From Butyriboletus loyo (taxonomy: Eukaryota > Basidiomycota > Agaricomycetes > Boletales > Boletaceae): a stretch of DNA of 64,000 bases. The notes under the pieces are model-generated. The model worked only from the letters and a program-made list of their open reading frames with translations, was not told the origin of the DNA and did no database searches. Positions 34,357 through 44,900 of this stretch are shown in pieces (the first letter of the stretch is position 1; each line of letters begins with the position of its first letter). The translations under genes and the position numbers were made by a program. Where the stretch lies: assembly GCA_038093515.1 (NCBI GenBank), contig JBBPSI010000003.1, positions 186,001 through 250,000 on the forward strand, written 5' to 3'.

Positions 34357-35394
34357 ATGGCACCCACCGCAGTAGTGTCCGTCCCCGCGATATCTAAGCC
34401 AACAGATCTTGGTGTCGCTTTACCCACTGGGTCAGTGCTGGTCATCGGATCGCTGGGCACCGCGCAGAACGGAAGGTATCAATCACTTTTGACAAACCTG
34501 GGTGCAAACGCAGGCGGAGACACCGTAGAGAGACAGATGCTTGATAGGTTGATTGGTGGAGGTAGCGTCATTCTCTATCTGATCAACACCTACCCATTAA
34601 ATCATCGCCTGTTAGCTACCACCTTGGCTGCCTCCTCTTATTCATCAATCCACGTTGTGCTCACTCCACCAGAGTATTCCTCCCTCTTATCCGATCTACA
34701 GCCCTTCCTCAGCCAGCTTCTCGAAGGCCTCAGTCCACACGGCAAACTTCACCTGCTCAACCTTCCCACAGGTCTTCTCAACGTTCCTCAGGAACTTACC
34801 CTTGCTGGGTTTACTGTCTTAGAAAGTGTCCTACAAGACGCAGACTCACGAGTGATCGCCCGGAAGCCTGGTTCTACACCAAAAACTCTTTCTAATGGAG
34901 CCGTCTCCCTAAGGCGGAGGGCCGACCTAGCTCGACAGTCTTCAAAGAAAGCTCTTTGGACACTTTCGTCTCCCTCTACACCCTCCATTGATGCGGACGC
35001 TCTTTTGACTACTGCCGACCGCACTCGTCCTATTCCAACTTGCGAGCCTGTAAATTCAGGTGCACCCCGACGCAAGAAAGCGTGCAAGAACTGTACGTGT
35101 GGGCTCGCTGATATTGAGACTGAGGAAGCCAAGTCAGGAAAGGTCGTTCTTCTGGATGCAGATGACGGGGAGAAAGACCGGGTAATCGCTGCAGCAAAGG
35201 CTGCTCCAAAGGCAACGAGCAGCTGTGGCAGCTGTTTTTTAGGAGACGCATTTAGATGTGCGAGCTGCCCCTACCTAGGTGTGTCTCACTCATCTCCAGA
35301 AGGTTGGCCGCAATTGATGCGAATCTTCTTAGGACTTCCTGCTTTCAATCCTGGCGAGAAAGTCGAGATCGACTTGGGTATGGATGATATCTAA
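34357..35394 (+). CDS. DRE2: Fe-S cluster assembly protein DRE2 (anamorsin/CIAPIN1)
   Basis: DRE2 receives electrons from the diflavin reductase TAH18 and passes them to the cytosolic Fe-S assembly machinery; it is essential in yeast. An uninterrupted ORF of 345 codons, unusual in this intron-rich window. The N-terminal methyltransferase-like domain is at about residues 20-165 (for example LHLLNLPTGLLNVPQELTLA). After a linker come both C-terminal cluster motifs: ACKNCTCGLADIE, part of the N-terminal Fe-S site, with a Cys 13 residues before (TCEPVN), and SCGSCFLGDAFRCASCPYLG, the C-x2-C-x7-C-x2-C twin motif. The family ending GLPAFNPGEKVEIDLGMDDI is intact. Confidence 0.95.
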   Translation: MAPTAVVSVPAISKPTDLGVALPTGSVLVIGSLGTAQNGRYQSLLTNLGANAGGDTVERQMLDRLIGGGSVILYLINTYPLNHRLLATTLAASSYSSIHVVLTPPEYSSLLSDLQPFLSQLLEGLSPHGKLHLLNLPTGLLNVPQELTLAGFTVLESVLQDADSRVIARKPGSTPKTLSNGAVSLRRRADLARQSSKKALWTLSSPSTPSIDADALLTTADRTRPIPTCEPVNSGAPRRKKACKNCTCGLADIETEEAKSGKVVLLDADDGEKDRVIAAAKAAPKATSSCGSCFLGDAFRCASCPYLGVSHSSPEGWPQLMRIFLGLPAFNPGEKVEIDLGMDDI

Positions 35395-35569
35395 GAGAGA
35401 ACTAATGTCTCCCTTCGCCTCTCTGGTTTGCTTAAGAGACCGGATGATATCTAATATACAACCTTTTTTGGTTGAACTGAATTACTTGCACTGGACCAAC
35501 TCCTCTAGAAATCGTATTACATCCAATGGATGAGGGCAACCTCGCCTCTGTGACAAGTGTGAGCAAATA

Positions 35570-36958
35570 TCAGAATTCGGCATTTGACATCTGTTCTTCT
35601 GCATCGATATCCCACTCGTCCCCCCAGTCCAGTATGTCTTCATCGGCTGCGCTCCGTGCTTGCTTCACAAATTCAAGCAGTTTGGCTGGGTCAGGTTGGT
35701 CGCCTTCGGCAGATGCATCATCGTCGGAATCCAGATATTGGTCTTCTTCCACCTCAGCATTTGTGGGAGCTTCATCGTCAGTCCCTGGATACGCTCCCAG
35801 CGTGGCCAGCCCAGCTAAATGTGTGTTTGCTGTTTCCTCTTCTGAGTGGGAACTACTCTCGCTCCCATATCCCCCAACCAAGCCGAAAACCGCTTGTAGA
35901 CCCACCGTCTTATTTAGCTTCCTCCGTTTCGCCGCCCTTGCAACGTTAACCTGGTCGTCTTCCGGGACACGGACTATCGAGCCAGATTTATCGATGACAG
36001 TGCTGCAGAACGACGACGCTTCCGGGTCAAAGACGTGAATAGTCGGGAACTCTACGAAAGAAGTTCTCTCAAGAAGCTCGCTGATGCTTAGAGTCGGCTC
36101 TAATTTGTGGTAATATGCAGTGTTGGGAGGGTGGGGGAATTCAGCAATGGCGCGTATGTAGCAGTGCGGAGGAATGAAGCATTCGGGGGCTTCTGGATGA
36201 GGGGTGACTAGGGAGGGTAGCCAATCGGGAGTGTTTTCCTTTTGCTTTTGTGACTTTGAGAGTGTCAAGGACACCTGATGCTGAAGTATGGCAAGAAGTG
36301 TCGCTGACAGACTAGTCCGGTGCGAGAGCATCTTGTAGGATGGTGGTGGCGAGGACGAAATGGATGCAAGGGTGGTGGGAGGGTGAAATACGAACTCGAT
36401 CGTGAGCACAGCACACTTCGACCTTGCACATGGCAAAATGTTAGTCTGAGTGAGCATACCGATGAATGAAGATCATTACTTTTGATAGAACGTCGACTGG
36501 TTCAGATTTCTACGCTCCATGCCTGCCGGCAATAACTCAACTTCGATATCCAGCGTTTCGAGATGGGCCCTGAGCACTTCTCTTTTCGATTTCCCGGCGG
36601 TTGGTTTTCTCCAGCTCGAATACTTTTGCGCACTTGCAGCTTTGCTTGCGCCGATATTCGCCAAATACCCACCGCGAACAATCTCGCTGCCCCACTCGCT
36701 CGTTTTTCTGCCTACTTCTTCGAGATAACAGTAGTCCCGCACCATGGTACCCCAGCCATACGCGTTCATGGGGACATACCGGGCATTGTCCCGCTCACCG
36801 GTGCATCTTGTATCTTCTTTGTGCTTGCGAGAGCAGGGCAGGGAACAGGTAGGAGTTGCACAACGGGGACATTTATATCGGGCTGTAGTGGTGCATAGTG
36901 CACAGAATTGGAGTTCGGATTGGGCAGACGACCCAGAGGATGTAAAGTTACCAACCAT
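35570..36958 (-). CDS. BCD1: Box C/D snoRNP assembly factor BCD1 (zf-HIT, ZNHIT6)
   Basis: BCD1 stabilises box C/D snoRNAs during snoRNP assembly. It starts MVGNFTSSGSSAQ. The zf-HIT treble-clef finger follows: CALCTTTARYKCPRCATPTC SLPCSRKHKEDTRC. The BCD1 core is WGTMVRDYCYLEEVGRKTSE WG. One intron (about 36421-36477) lies after NQSTFYQ. The second exon has SKCAVLTIEFVFHPPTTLAS and FIPPHCYIRAIAEF, then SISELLERTSFVEFPTIHVF. It finishes with a long acidic tail (DSDDDASAEGDQPDPAKLLE) ending at 35570. It is divergent from MED18 with 192 bases between starts. Confidence 0.92.
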
Positions 36959-37150
36959 TCTGTGATGTTGATTCAGAAAACTCGATGAATCAGTCGAAAA
37001 GAAGGGGGGAGGAAAGGGTCTGTAGGCTGTGGTCACGAAGAATCCGGAACACAAACAGCAGGAGCGAAGAGTAAACGTCAGTATGTTGAAAGTTGAGTTT
37101 ATTGTACCCGCCGAGACTCTTCACTACAACTTCGTGTTCAGCTCGATCTT

Positions 37151-37983
37151 ATGTCGGCAGTCAGTCAATCTCCCGCTCATGCATACTACGAAGTAGCTCT
37201 CTTCGGCGATTTTTTCGCTCGCGACCTTAAACCCATTCTCAACCGACTAACCCTGCACACCGAGTCCGCTGCTCCCATGCACACCCGCGAGATTGTATTT
37301 GAACAAATTGGTGCGCAGGGCCTTGTTCAAACCGGCTCCCAAGGTGATGAACCAGTCCTGTTGAGGGCTAGGAAGGAACTTGGTAATGGAAAAGAGAGTG
37401 GATGGTGAGCTTAGTGCACGTCCGTCATTGTGTTCTTGTACAGACTGATCTTTTCAATTTCAGGACTCTATATTCATACCTAAAGCCAGAGTCTGTGCGC
37501 GTACATCCCGAGGCAACCGTCCGTCCGTGGGCGGTCTGCGAGGTCCTCGGAGATGCTCTTAGTTTTGCAAGCGCCGTCGGATATGTGTACGGTTTTGGTC
37601 CGCATCTTCGTCAGATAGTGGCACTGAGAAGGATTACACCAGCCGCCGCTCTCAGATATACAAACGCGGATATGCTTTCCGACATGGACCGCTCATTATC
37701 CAGATGTTTCAGCAGGAACAGGTACCGACATCGACCCGACTCCTTGACTGGATCCCTTTCACTTACCATTCACATTGAGGTTGACCCGAAGACATCGCTT
37801 CCAATTCCTGCTCACGCCGACACCCTGTGGGAGGTGGAAGTCAAAACAGCCACTCAAGTGAATACTGCCGTTCCCGTTGCTGGTCAAGTGCAAGTGAATA
37901 CCGTCCGCTCGGCTATTGATGCTGTCCTCGAGGTCCAGTTTATCATGAAGGGTTTGTTGGACCTTCGAAGGCAAGATATATGA
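37151..37983 (+). CDS. MED18: Mediator subunit 18 (SRB5)
   Basis: A head-module subunit of Mediator, which links activators to RNA polymerase II. The start MSAVSQSPAHAYYEVALFGD has the family opening Y-E-x-x-L-F-G. Then RDLKPILNRLTLHTESAAPM HTREIVFE and LRARKELGNGKESGW. After an intron follow TLYSYLKPESVRVHPEATVR PWAVCEVLGDALSFASAVGY V and further exons reading through VDPKTSLPIPAHADTLWEVE VKTA. It ends VLEVQFIMKGLLDLRRQDI at 37983. Three or four short introns are required. The length of about 240 residues fits fungal MED18. Confidence 0.9.
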
Positions 37984-38526
37984 TCACTATAACCACGGAA
38001 CAAAAGCTTCTCGGGTCCATGGCTGCCCTCCCTTGGGGTGTTTCTCTTCTGTCTGGGGAAGGTACCGTGTCCCCCACATCTAAGAGAAGATTTGAAGCGT
38101 ATCAGGGTATTACATATTTTACCTCAAAGAAAATAAACCTACGAAAACGCCTCGAGGCTTGGACCGAGTCTCAAAGCTGATTGTTGTTTTCACTGTCGGT
38201 ACTAGACCCTGCTCCCCATGAACGTATTGTTAGAATGTATGTACAGAGAAACAAATTACCATGCGTCCCAACGTTTCCGCGAGTCAAGTTTTCTGATTGC
38301 AACTTCACGCAGCATTCGATCGAGGTGCCATTCACTACGTATTCCATGTCTCGCATGTCCCTGAGTTTGCATCAAGCGACGTTCTAACACATTCCGGGCG
38401 ACCTGCCTGATTAGACAACACGAAGAGAGACTGGATGAAAGTGTTGCCCTCCACCAGTTCGGTCTGATGGATACGAATTATAAGATCATATATTTTCTAA
38501 GAGTGTCAATACTATATTATATTCCA
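37984..38526. other. Intergenic between convergent genes
   Basis: The 3' ends of MED18 and cytochrome b5 reductase. Only short frames without family features are present. Confidence 0.6.
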
Positions 38527-39585
38527 TCAGAGCTTCCATACTTGGTGAGATTGCAAGCCCAACTCCGCTAAAATACCTCCCACCTCACCCTGGGAGTAGT
38601 TACGGCCATATGGTCCAGCGATCGTGCTCACCATCCTACATGAGGAGTGTTTTAAAAACACTTCAGCACCGAAGAGGAACCATGTAATACTTACCCTTCT
38701 GGACCACAGACCAAGACAAGGACCCTCCTATCTGGTGCAAGCGGTGTGGAGGCGGATAACCCCAAACGCCTGCGCCACCACGGTGTACTGTGCGTCAGTC
38801 GCAGTGCGTCTTGTACCACGGACTTGCCAATCCGGCCACGTTGAATGTTTAGGGAATGGGTATCATTCGTGGACTCTGCGAAAAGATGGAATTGAAATCT
38901 GTCCGGATATTTCTGAGAGAGTGCCATAAGAGATTGCATCATGCTGGAAGGAGGAAGGTCCGCCAACGACTTTGATCCATGAAGCAATGTGAAACGAGGG
39001 TTGAAAGTGGTGTCATGCGTTCTGAAAACGTTATGCAGAAGCTGGTAGAAAGGTGTGATTCCGGTCCCACCGGATATCTTTCAAGGACAACGTGGAGGTC
39101 AGTTGGTTCATAGATGGGGAGGGAATGAGGGTGCGTGCCAGGACTACTTCATCCCAAAGACCATTCTGCGACGAGCTTGACCAAGTCTTGACGGGTCCAC
39201 GAATCTCAATCAAGTCACCGGCTTGTCTCGAGTGTAGCCACCGACCGACTTCGCCGTGTTCATACTTTTTTATCCAGAATTTCATGTGGCCATTTTGATC
39301 GATGCCCTCGAGGGGTGTGTAGGGACGCTCTACTTGGATGTCACTGTCCTTGATGAAGACGGACCATATGGTGCCAGGGTCGTGGGGGAGCAGCTCTGGA
39401 GGTACGGAGAGAGTGAGAAGCTTCGTGTTGGATGACACGTCCACGGAGTCGATCAGGGTGGTTGGCGTGAAGTGGGAGGGGCTGAGAGGACGAGTCTGAG
39501 CAGGATGAGAGCGGAAGAAGGAGTAGTAGGTGGTGGCAGCGACAGAGACACCAGAAAGGAGGATGCGGTGGCGGACGAGAAACAT
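38527..39585 (-). CDS. MCR1: NADH-cytochrome b5 reductase (MCR1/CBR type)
   Basis: An FAD enzyme that transfers electrons from NADH to cytochrome b5 or to D-erythroascorbyl radical, usually anchored in the mitochondrial outer membrane or ER. The ATG is at 39585 (MFLVRHRILLSGVSVAATTY); the frame is open five codons further, but that codon is TTG. The hydrophobic anchor is at residues 8-22. The FAD site is VERPYTPLEG (R-x-Y-T). FWIKKYEHGEVGRWLHSRQA GDLIEIRGP follows. After an intron comes the NADH domain: ISGGTGITPFYQLLHNVFRT, FTLLHGSKSLADLPPSSMM, VLVLVCGPEG. The last exon reads MVSTIAGPYGRNYSQGEVGG ILAELGLQSHQVWKL with a stop at 38527, the canonical MCR1-type ending. Confidence 0.92.
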
Positions 39586-39619
39586 ATGAACGGAGTACAA
39601 AACGCTCTTCGTCCAAACT

Positions 39620-40922
39620 ATGACACATCACCGTAGCCCTACGCACAGCTATCCACACATGTCCTCTCTTTCGCCACACGCAACGCTGGCGCTGCGACAC
39701 CCTCACCCATCTATCCCCACCCTCCTTTCCCCACTCAGATCTATAACTAACACCACCCTTCTCGACGACTTTCAGTCGAACGCCTGGGTCAACGCGCCCT
39801 GCTATCGGCCCCCTCTCGCCGGGTTAGGCATCACTTGTCTCCGGGACACGTCCACAAACCTTCATCTTGACCCTGCGCTGCGAACGGAAGATGAACGACT
39901 GCTTCCCTTTCCACTGGACGACCCATACAGAGGTCTTGATAGCGACATCGATCCGACGGCGAGCAACGCTGTTGGACTGATCCCCGACGTCAATATGTAC
40001 GATACACTTCGACGACTGGATCTGCCGCATCCCGGCGTCAACCCATTGGACACCATCCGCAATACATCCTTCTACGATATTGGGATTTCTTACGGAGAGC
40101 CTGCCTCGCTGACGCCCAAGGTCCATCACATTGACGATATCTTTCCAACGGCGGACTCGAGGGCCGAACAAAGTCCGTCTCCGCGAGTCATCCAGGACAT
40201 CATGTCGATCTTGGTCCAGCCTGCGCCGGAGTTCTCGTTTCTGCCATGGTCCTCCGCGAACTCACCGACCGCACAAAGCGTTTCGCCATCCCAGCTAGCA
40301 GCGCCGAGATCCTCGATGTCCGTCAAACTCGAGGCACCCAACGGTGAACACCGCGATCCGTCCAATCTCGAGTATCCGAACATCCATCTATCCCCCGTAT
40401 TGAATGCGCATCTGGGCATCGAACTAAACGAACTGATATCTAGAGCAGAGCGTTTCAGAACCAAATACCCCGAACGAGATATCGATAGAGCATGGCTGTC
40501 CCACTTTGCCGGAAAACTTTCAGATCGCGGGGAGCTTTTAAACGATTTTCGATGTTATGTCATCGGTTGCGATCAGCGGAACAAGCGTAGGGACCATATC
40601 TTGGTCCATGTTGGAGCCCACATTGGGCAAAGACCCTTTGCTTGCTCCATGTGGTTTGTTGACTCCAGACTGGTCGTCCTTGTATGTCAACTGAATACTG
40701 CTTCTCCACAGTCCGCTGCGATTCCTGCGCAAGAACGAATGCAAAAGGCACGAGGCCAGTCACAGCGGATTCAGGCCTTATAGCTGCGACATTTGCGGTC
40801 AAAGCTTCGTCAGACAAGATCTTGTGAAAAGGCACGTGAAGCGGACGCATGGGCTGAGGGACGAGAATCAATCTGTCGTTACCACTCGGAAGCAGTCGAG
40901 GAAGAAAGCGAGACTAGCCTAG
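39620..40922 (+). CDS. C2H2 zinc finger transcription factor
   Basis: The N-terminal 320 residues are low-complexity Pro/Ser/Asp sequence. The C-terminal part carries the fingers. An intron with donor GTTTGT at about 40653 and acceptor before 40712 restores PFACSMCPLRFLRKNECKRH EASH, a C-x2-C-x12-H-x4-H finger. PYSCDICGQSFVRQDLVKRH VKRTHG is the second, C-x2-C-x12-H-x4-H. Upstream, YVIGCDQRNKRRDHILVHVG AH resembles a degenerate first finger. The basic end RKQSRKKARLA stops at 40922. The fingers closely follow a fungal pattern for conidiation and stress regulators, but the target is unknown. Starts at 39620 and 39659 are both possible. Divergent from the reductase gene (34 bases). Confidence 0.85.
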
Positions 40923-41004
40923 TTATGCACCGTCACAACATTGTCACGTAGTCACACCCCCATTTTCTCTGACGCTGGTCGTTTCGTCCCAGGACGTCTC
41001 AAAA

Positions 41005-41901
41005 ATGTCGGACAGAGGTCGCTCGTCCTCCCCAAAGCCTCTCCACGATGCAGACGTGGACATGGAGCACGGAGACGACAAGAAAGATGCCAAAGTGGTC
41101 GTCCTGAACGGTCTTTCGCGCAATGTCGTCTACGCACACCTTCAAACAATATTCGGGTTTTACGGCGAAATCGTCAAGATAGACCTTCCTCTCTATACAA
41201 AGTGTACGGTCCATCCGTCGTTTGTATGCTTTCCTCTCTCACAGTCCCTTTCTTTAGCTGGTCAAAATCGAGGCAAGGCTTCACTCGAGTTTGCAGATCC
41301 GTTGTCAGCACAAAAAGCCGTATCCCACATGAACGGCGGTCAACTGGACGGTCTCATTTTGAAAGTGGAACTCTCCGACGTTCCCATCCGCACTCGCTCC
41401 CGCTCCCGTCCGCGTCCCGTGCGCAACGGGCGGGACCGCAGGTCCTTGTCGCGTTCCCGCTCTCGTTCGCGTACGCGTTCCCCACCACCGCGCAGGCGAG
41501 GATACGAGCCTCCGCGCTTCGTGGATACATACCGGCGGGCAAGAGGTTATGGCCGCCGTGGCCCTCCCCCAAGGGACACCTACCGCCCTTCTCGTTCTCG
41601 TTCACCAGTAAGGCGTGGTGACCGCCTCCCACCAAGACGGAGATCACCAAGCTACGAACGCGGCGGTACAGGGTACGCAAGGGGGCGACGCAGTCGCTCC
41701 AAGAGTTACTCAGTGCGGTCTAGCCGTTCCCGCTCGCAGACCCCATCACGTTCGCGTTCCCGAACTCGTTCACGTTCTCCATCGTATTCGTCATACTCGA
41801 GGTACAGTCGAAGCAAGACCCGGTCTAGGTCCCTTAGTCGGGGGAGAAGGAGCTACAGCAGGGAAGATATTAGAGATAGTAGGTCTCGATCTCCGGCGTA
41901 G
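41005..41901 (+). CDS. SR-type RNA-binding protein (RNPS1-like)
   Basis: An N-terminal acidic segment (MSDRGRSSSPKPLHDADVDM), then one RRM: DAKVVVLNGLSRNVVYAHLQ TIFGFYGEIVKIDLPLY, RGKASLEFADPLSAQKAVSH MNGGQLDGLILKVELSD. A long C-terminal RS domain follows with many RSRSRSR units and RRRGYEPPRF. This order (short RRM followed by RS) fits RNPS1, a peripheral exon-junction-complex and ASAP/PSAP component. The frame is open throughout, but 41204-41257 is very probably a 54-base in-frame intron (GTACGG..TTTAG). Splicing it out joins YTK to SGQNRGKASLEF, the RNP1 region. Start ATG 41005 gives the family-like N-terminus. Confidence 0.88.
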   Translation: MSDRGRSSSPKPLHDADVDMEHGDDKKDAKVVVLNGLSRNVVYAHLQTIFGFYGEIVKIDLPLYTKCTVHPSFVCFPLSQSLSLAGQNRGKASLEFADPLSAQKAVSHMNGGQLDGLILKVELSDVPIRTRSRSRPRPVRNGRDRRSLSRSRSRSRTRSPPPRRRGYEPPRFVDTYRRARGYGRRGPPPRDTYRPSRSRSPVRRGDRLPPRRRSPSYERGGTGYARGRRSRSKSYSVRSSRSRSQTPSRSRSRTRSRSPSYSSYSRYSRSKTRSRSLSRGRRSYSREDIRDSRSRSPA

Positions 41902-41999
41902 TCTGTTCAGATTTCTTGGTATCAACCGTAACTGCATGCAAAATTATACTGGGTATTTGTATCTATTTCATTGTGTGCCATAAAGAAACTCCTCCAGAC

Positions 42000-44900
42000 T
42001 CAATTACTTGCCACCGAGGAATCGTCAGCGAGGATGGGTCTAACAAAATGATTCATTATTACGAGGTCAAAGGATACAATGGATGGCTGCTTACCCGTAC
42101 TCGGCTTCATTCCTGATGGCATTAGACATCCACTCCTCATCCAATTCTTGTTGAGCAAAGCCTGGACCTCCCGCAACGCTCAGCACCACTGGTAACAATA
42201 CCAAACCATGCAGAGCTCCAGAAATGATCAGAGTCACCCACATGCGGAAGTAGTAAATCTGATCGATAGTCAGTGGCGAAGGAACATGGCTAGCTCGCAA
42301 GGACGTCTCACCTCTAAAAGCCGCGAACGGGTTAGAGCAAGGACAGACATTCCAATAAGCTTGGTACAAGTGATTCCTGAGAGAACCTAGGGAATCCAGT
42401 TGTCCATCAGCCTACCATTAAGTTCTTCCCAGAAACACCTTACCGAAGGACCAACATCAACCAACGCAGTCCACATCCGTTCATCCCTCTCTTTCTGTCC
42501 CGCTGGGAAATCTGCCGGCAAGCTAGATCCTGCGCTCATGAACGCCCTCGCAACATGTGCACAGAATTCTACCGCGATACCGAGCGAGATGACAAGGTTT
42601 ACCAAGCTGAGTGCATTCAGATTGATACCCCATACTGCCATCACACCCATCACATTTAGGACAGTCAACGCAACTATACCCGTGACGATGGTCCCAGCAC
42701 TCCATGAACCAAGGAACAGTGCAGTGACGACCAACACGGCCGCTAGCCCTAGTCCAAGAATTTCTTGTGTGATGGCAACGATATGGGCGTACTGGTCAAA
42801 GAATACGTAGTGGAGAGAGTACGGAAAGACATTGTGTCCGATATGGTCTGAGATTTCGTCTGCTATGCGGTGTGCGGCTTCAAATGAGTGGATAAAGTCC
42901 GCTTGGGACCTTAGCGGAATATGGGATGTGCGGAAGTGTGATGCAACCACACTCGTGCCGTCTTGGTCAAGTGCAAGAGCTGTTCCAAACGACGCTTTTC
43001 CCGCGAGAGGACAATCTTCGTTGGTCGGAGAGATGAGCCACCGGTTGAGATAGCGCATGAACTCTTGTCCTTCAGGAAGCCCGACCATAGTAATGTTCCA
43101 TGCAGGATCTTGCCCATATAGACATGGCCGACATAGCCTTTCGGAGTCGGTAGGGCTGCAGAACTTCGAAGGATCAGCTTTGCGGACACGACAACAAGAT
43201 TCCATAGCGGGGTCGAGCCATTTGAGAAAATCGTCGATCCAAGAAGCAGTTGGCTGGGAGATGAAGGAAGCTTCGGGCCTCTTGCGCTCAGCCTCCAGAA
43301 AATTGGCAACCGAGAAATCATCGCAAGTGGTGAAACGACCACAAAGCTCTTGCTGACCTATTCGTTGAGTGACGTCGATTTGCTGCGAGACGAAGTACAC
43401 AGGTGGTCCAACGTCAAGATAGGCATCCAGGTGGTCAAAGTATGCATTCAGGTATGAATCTGAAGGTAAAGCAAGTCTCTGATCTAATGCAATATCTCAG
43501 TGGAAGGTTGCGTAGATTAAAAGTGCCGCTCACCCAGACCAAGTTCGATATGTTGAATAGATATCACGGAAAGCACAAATAACCCACCAAATGTGATGAG
43601 AACAGCGCCTTTCACAGCTGGTTGCAAGAGAAATGGCGCATAGCGTCTGCGAATGAAACGGGCAACTGTGCCTAACTGTACCGGAGCATCCAGAAGCGCG
43701 ATACGGAATGGCAGCCGTATGCAAGGGAAGCAATCGACGCGGCTAGCCTATAAACTGCCGTGTAGCTGAGCCACGCATAATCGACCGTTACTCACCTCGA
43801 CCCGCTTCAAATCGATCGCAAGTGCACTGACGAATACTGTAACTTGAAGGAATGCGTTCAGTAGAACGCTACCGGCGGCGTAGAGCGCAAAGTTCCGTAC
43901 AGCCGGCATTGGAACCAGAGCACCCAGTGCGAATGCCACGGTCTCCGTAACCGTGCTGAGTAAAATTGATGGACCTATCTTCGCTAGTGCCCGCGCAACG
44001 CGCTCCTCTGGAGACAGGAATAACGGCAGAGATCCGCCATCCACCGAGTTGTCCTGAGTAGACTCGAATGGTGAACGGTGAGATTGAGTGGGCGAACGTG
44101 GCGTCGGCAAACTGCCGCCTTGTAATGCTACCGAGGCATTTGCACCATGCAGCAAGTTGTGGCGATCGAGCTCATGCACCAAGATGAAAACATTGTCGAC
44201 ACCGACGGCTAAGACGAGGAATGGGATAACTTCAGCGATGATCAACGTTGTTTTCACTCCAATCAAGGAGAAAAAGCCGACTGAGGAAGACACAGAGAGG
44301 ATGACTAGTCCGATTCCAAAAAGACCAAGCGTGAACTTGGAGTTCACGAAGAGGTTACGAGGCAAACGGGGGAAGATGCGGGGCATAGTGCTTGAGTCGA
44401 TGGATACTGAAGATGATACGATGGTTCTTCGCCTGAACAATAAAGGGACATTTTGAGCCCATTGTGACAACGACGCCACCGGGCCTTCTTCTTCTCGCCC
44501 TGCAACTCCATTGCCCAACGTTAAGGATACGTAGAAGAACATCGCAAGATATGAGAGAACAACGATCTTCAAATCTGTGTTAGAGCTCTTGCTAAGCTCT
44601 TCCTCGAGTGAGACACCTGTCGAGAATGCGATCTGCATGCCAGCCTCCGATGATATCCTTTCGCTTAGATCAAGTAAATAGTCCTTGAGCGTTTCTTCCC
44701 ATTCCATAGCTTTCGATTGCTCAACGGGGTCCAGAGAGTCTGATATCACGTATGTGACTACGAGTGCCTCGGCCTCCAGATAGGATGGGGTGCCTTGTGT
44801 GCTCTCAGGTACACCACCAAGCACGTATTGCGGACCAAGCGGCTGCTGGAAGTCAGGTAAACAATCGACCGGAGACCGTGCACACTGCGATACGCGGCCC

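Noticed and set aside
40941..41680. Long frames on both strands over the SR protein gene
   Set aside because: They are shadows produced by the repetitive RS codons; only the 41005 frame gives an RRM.
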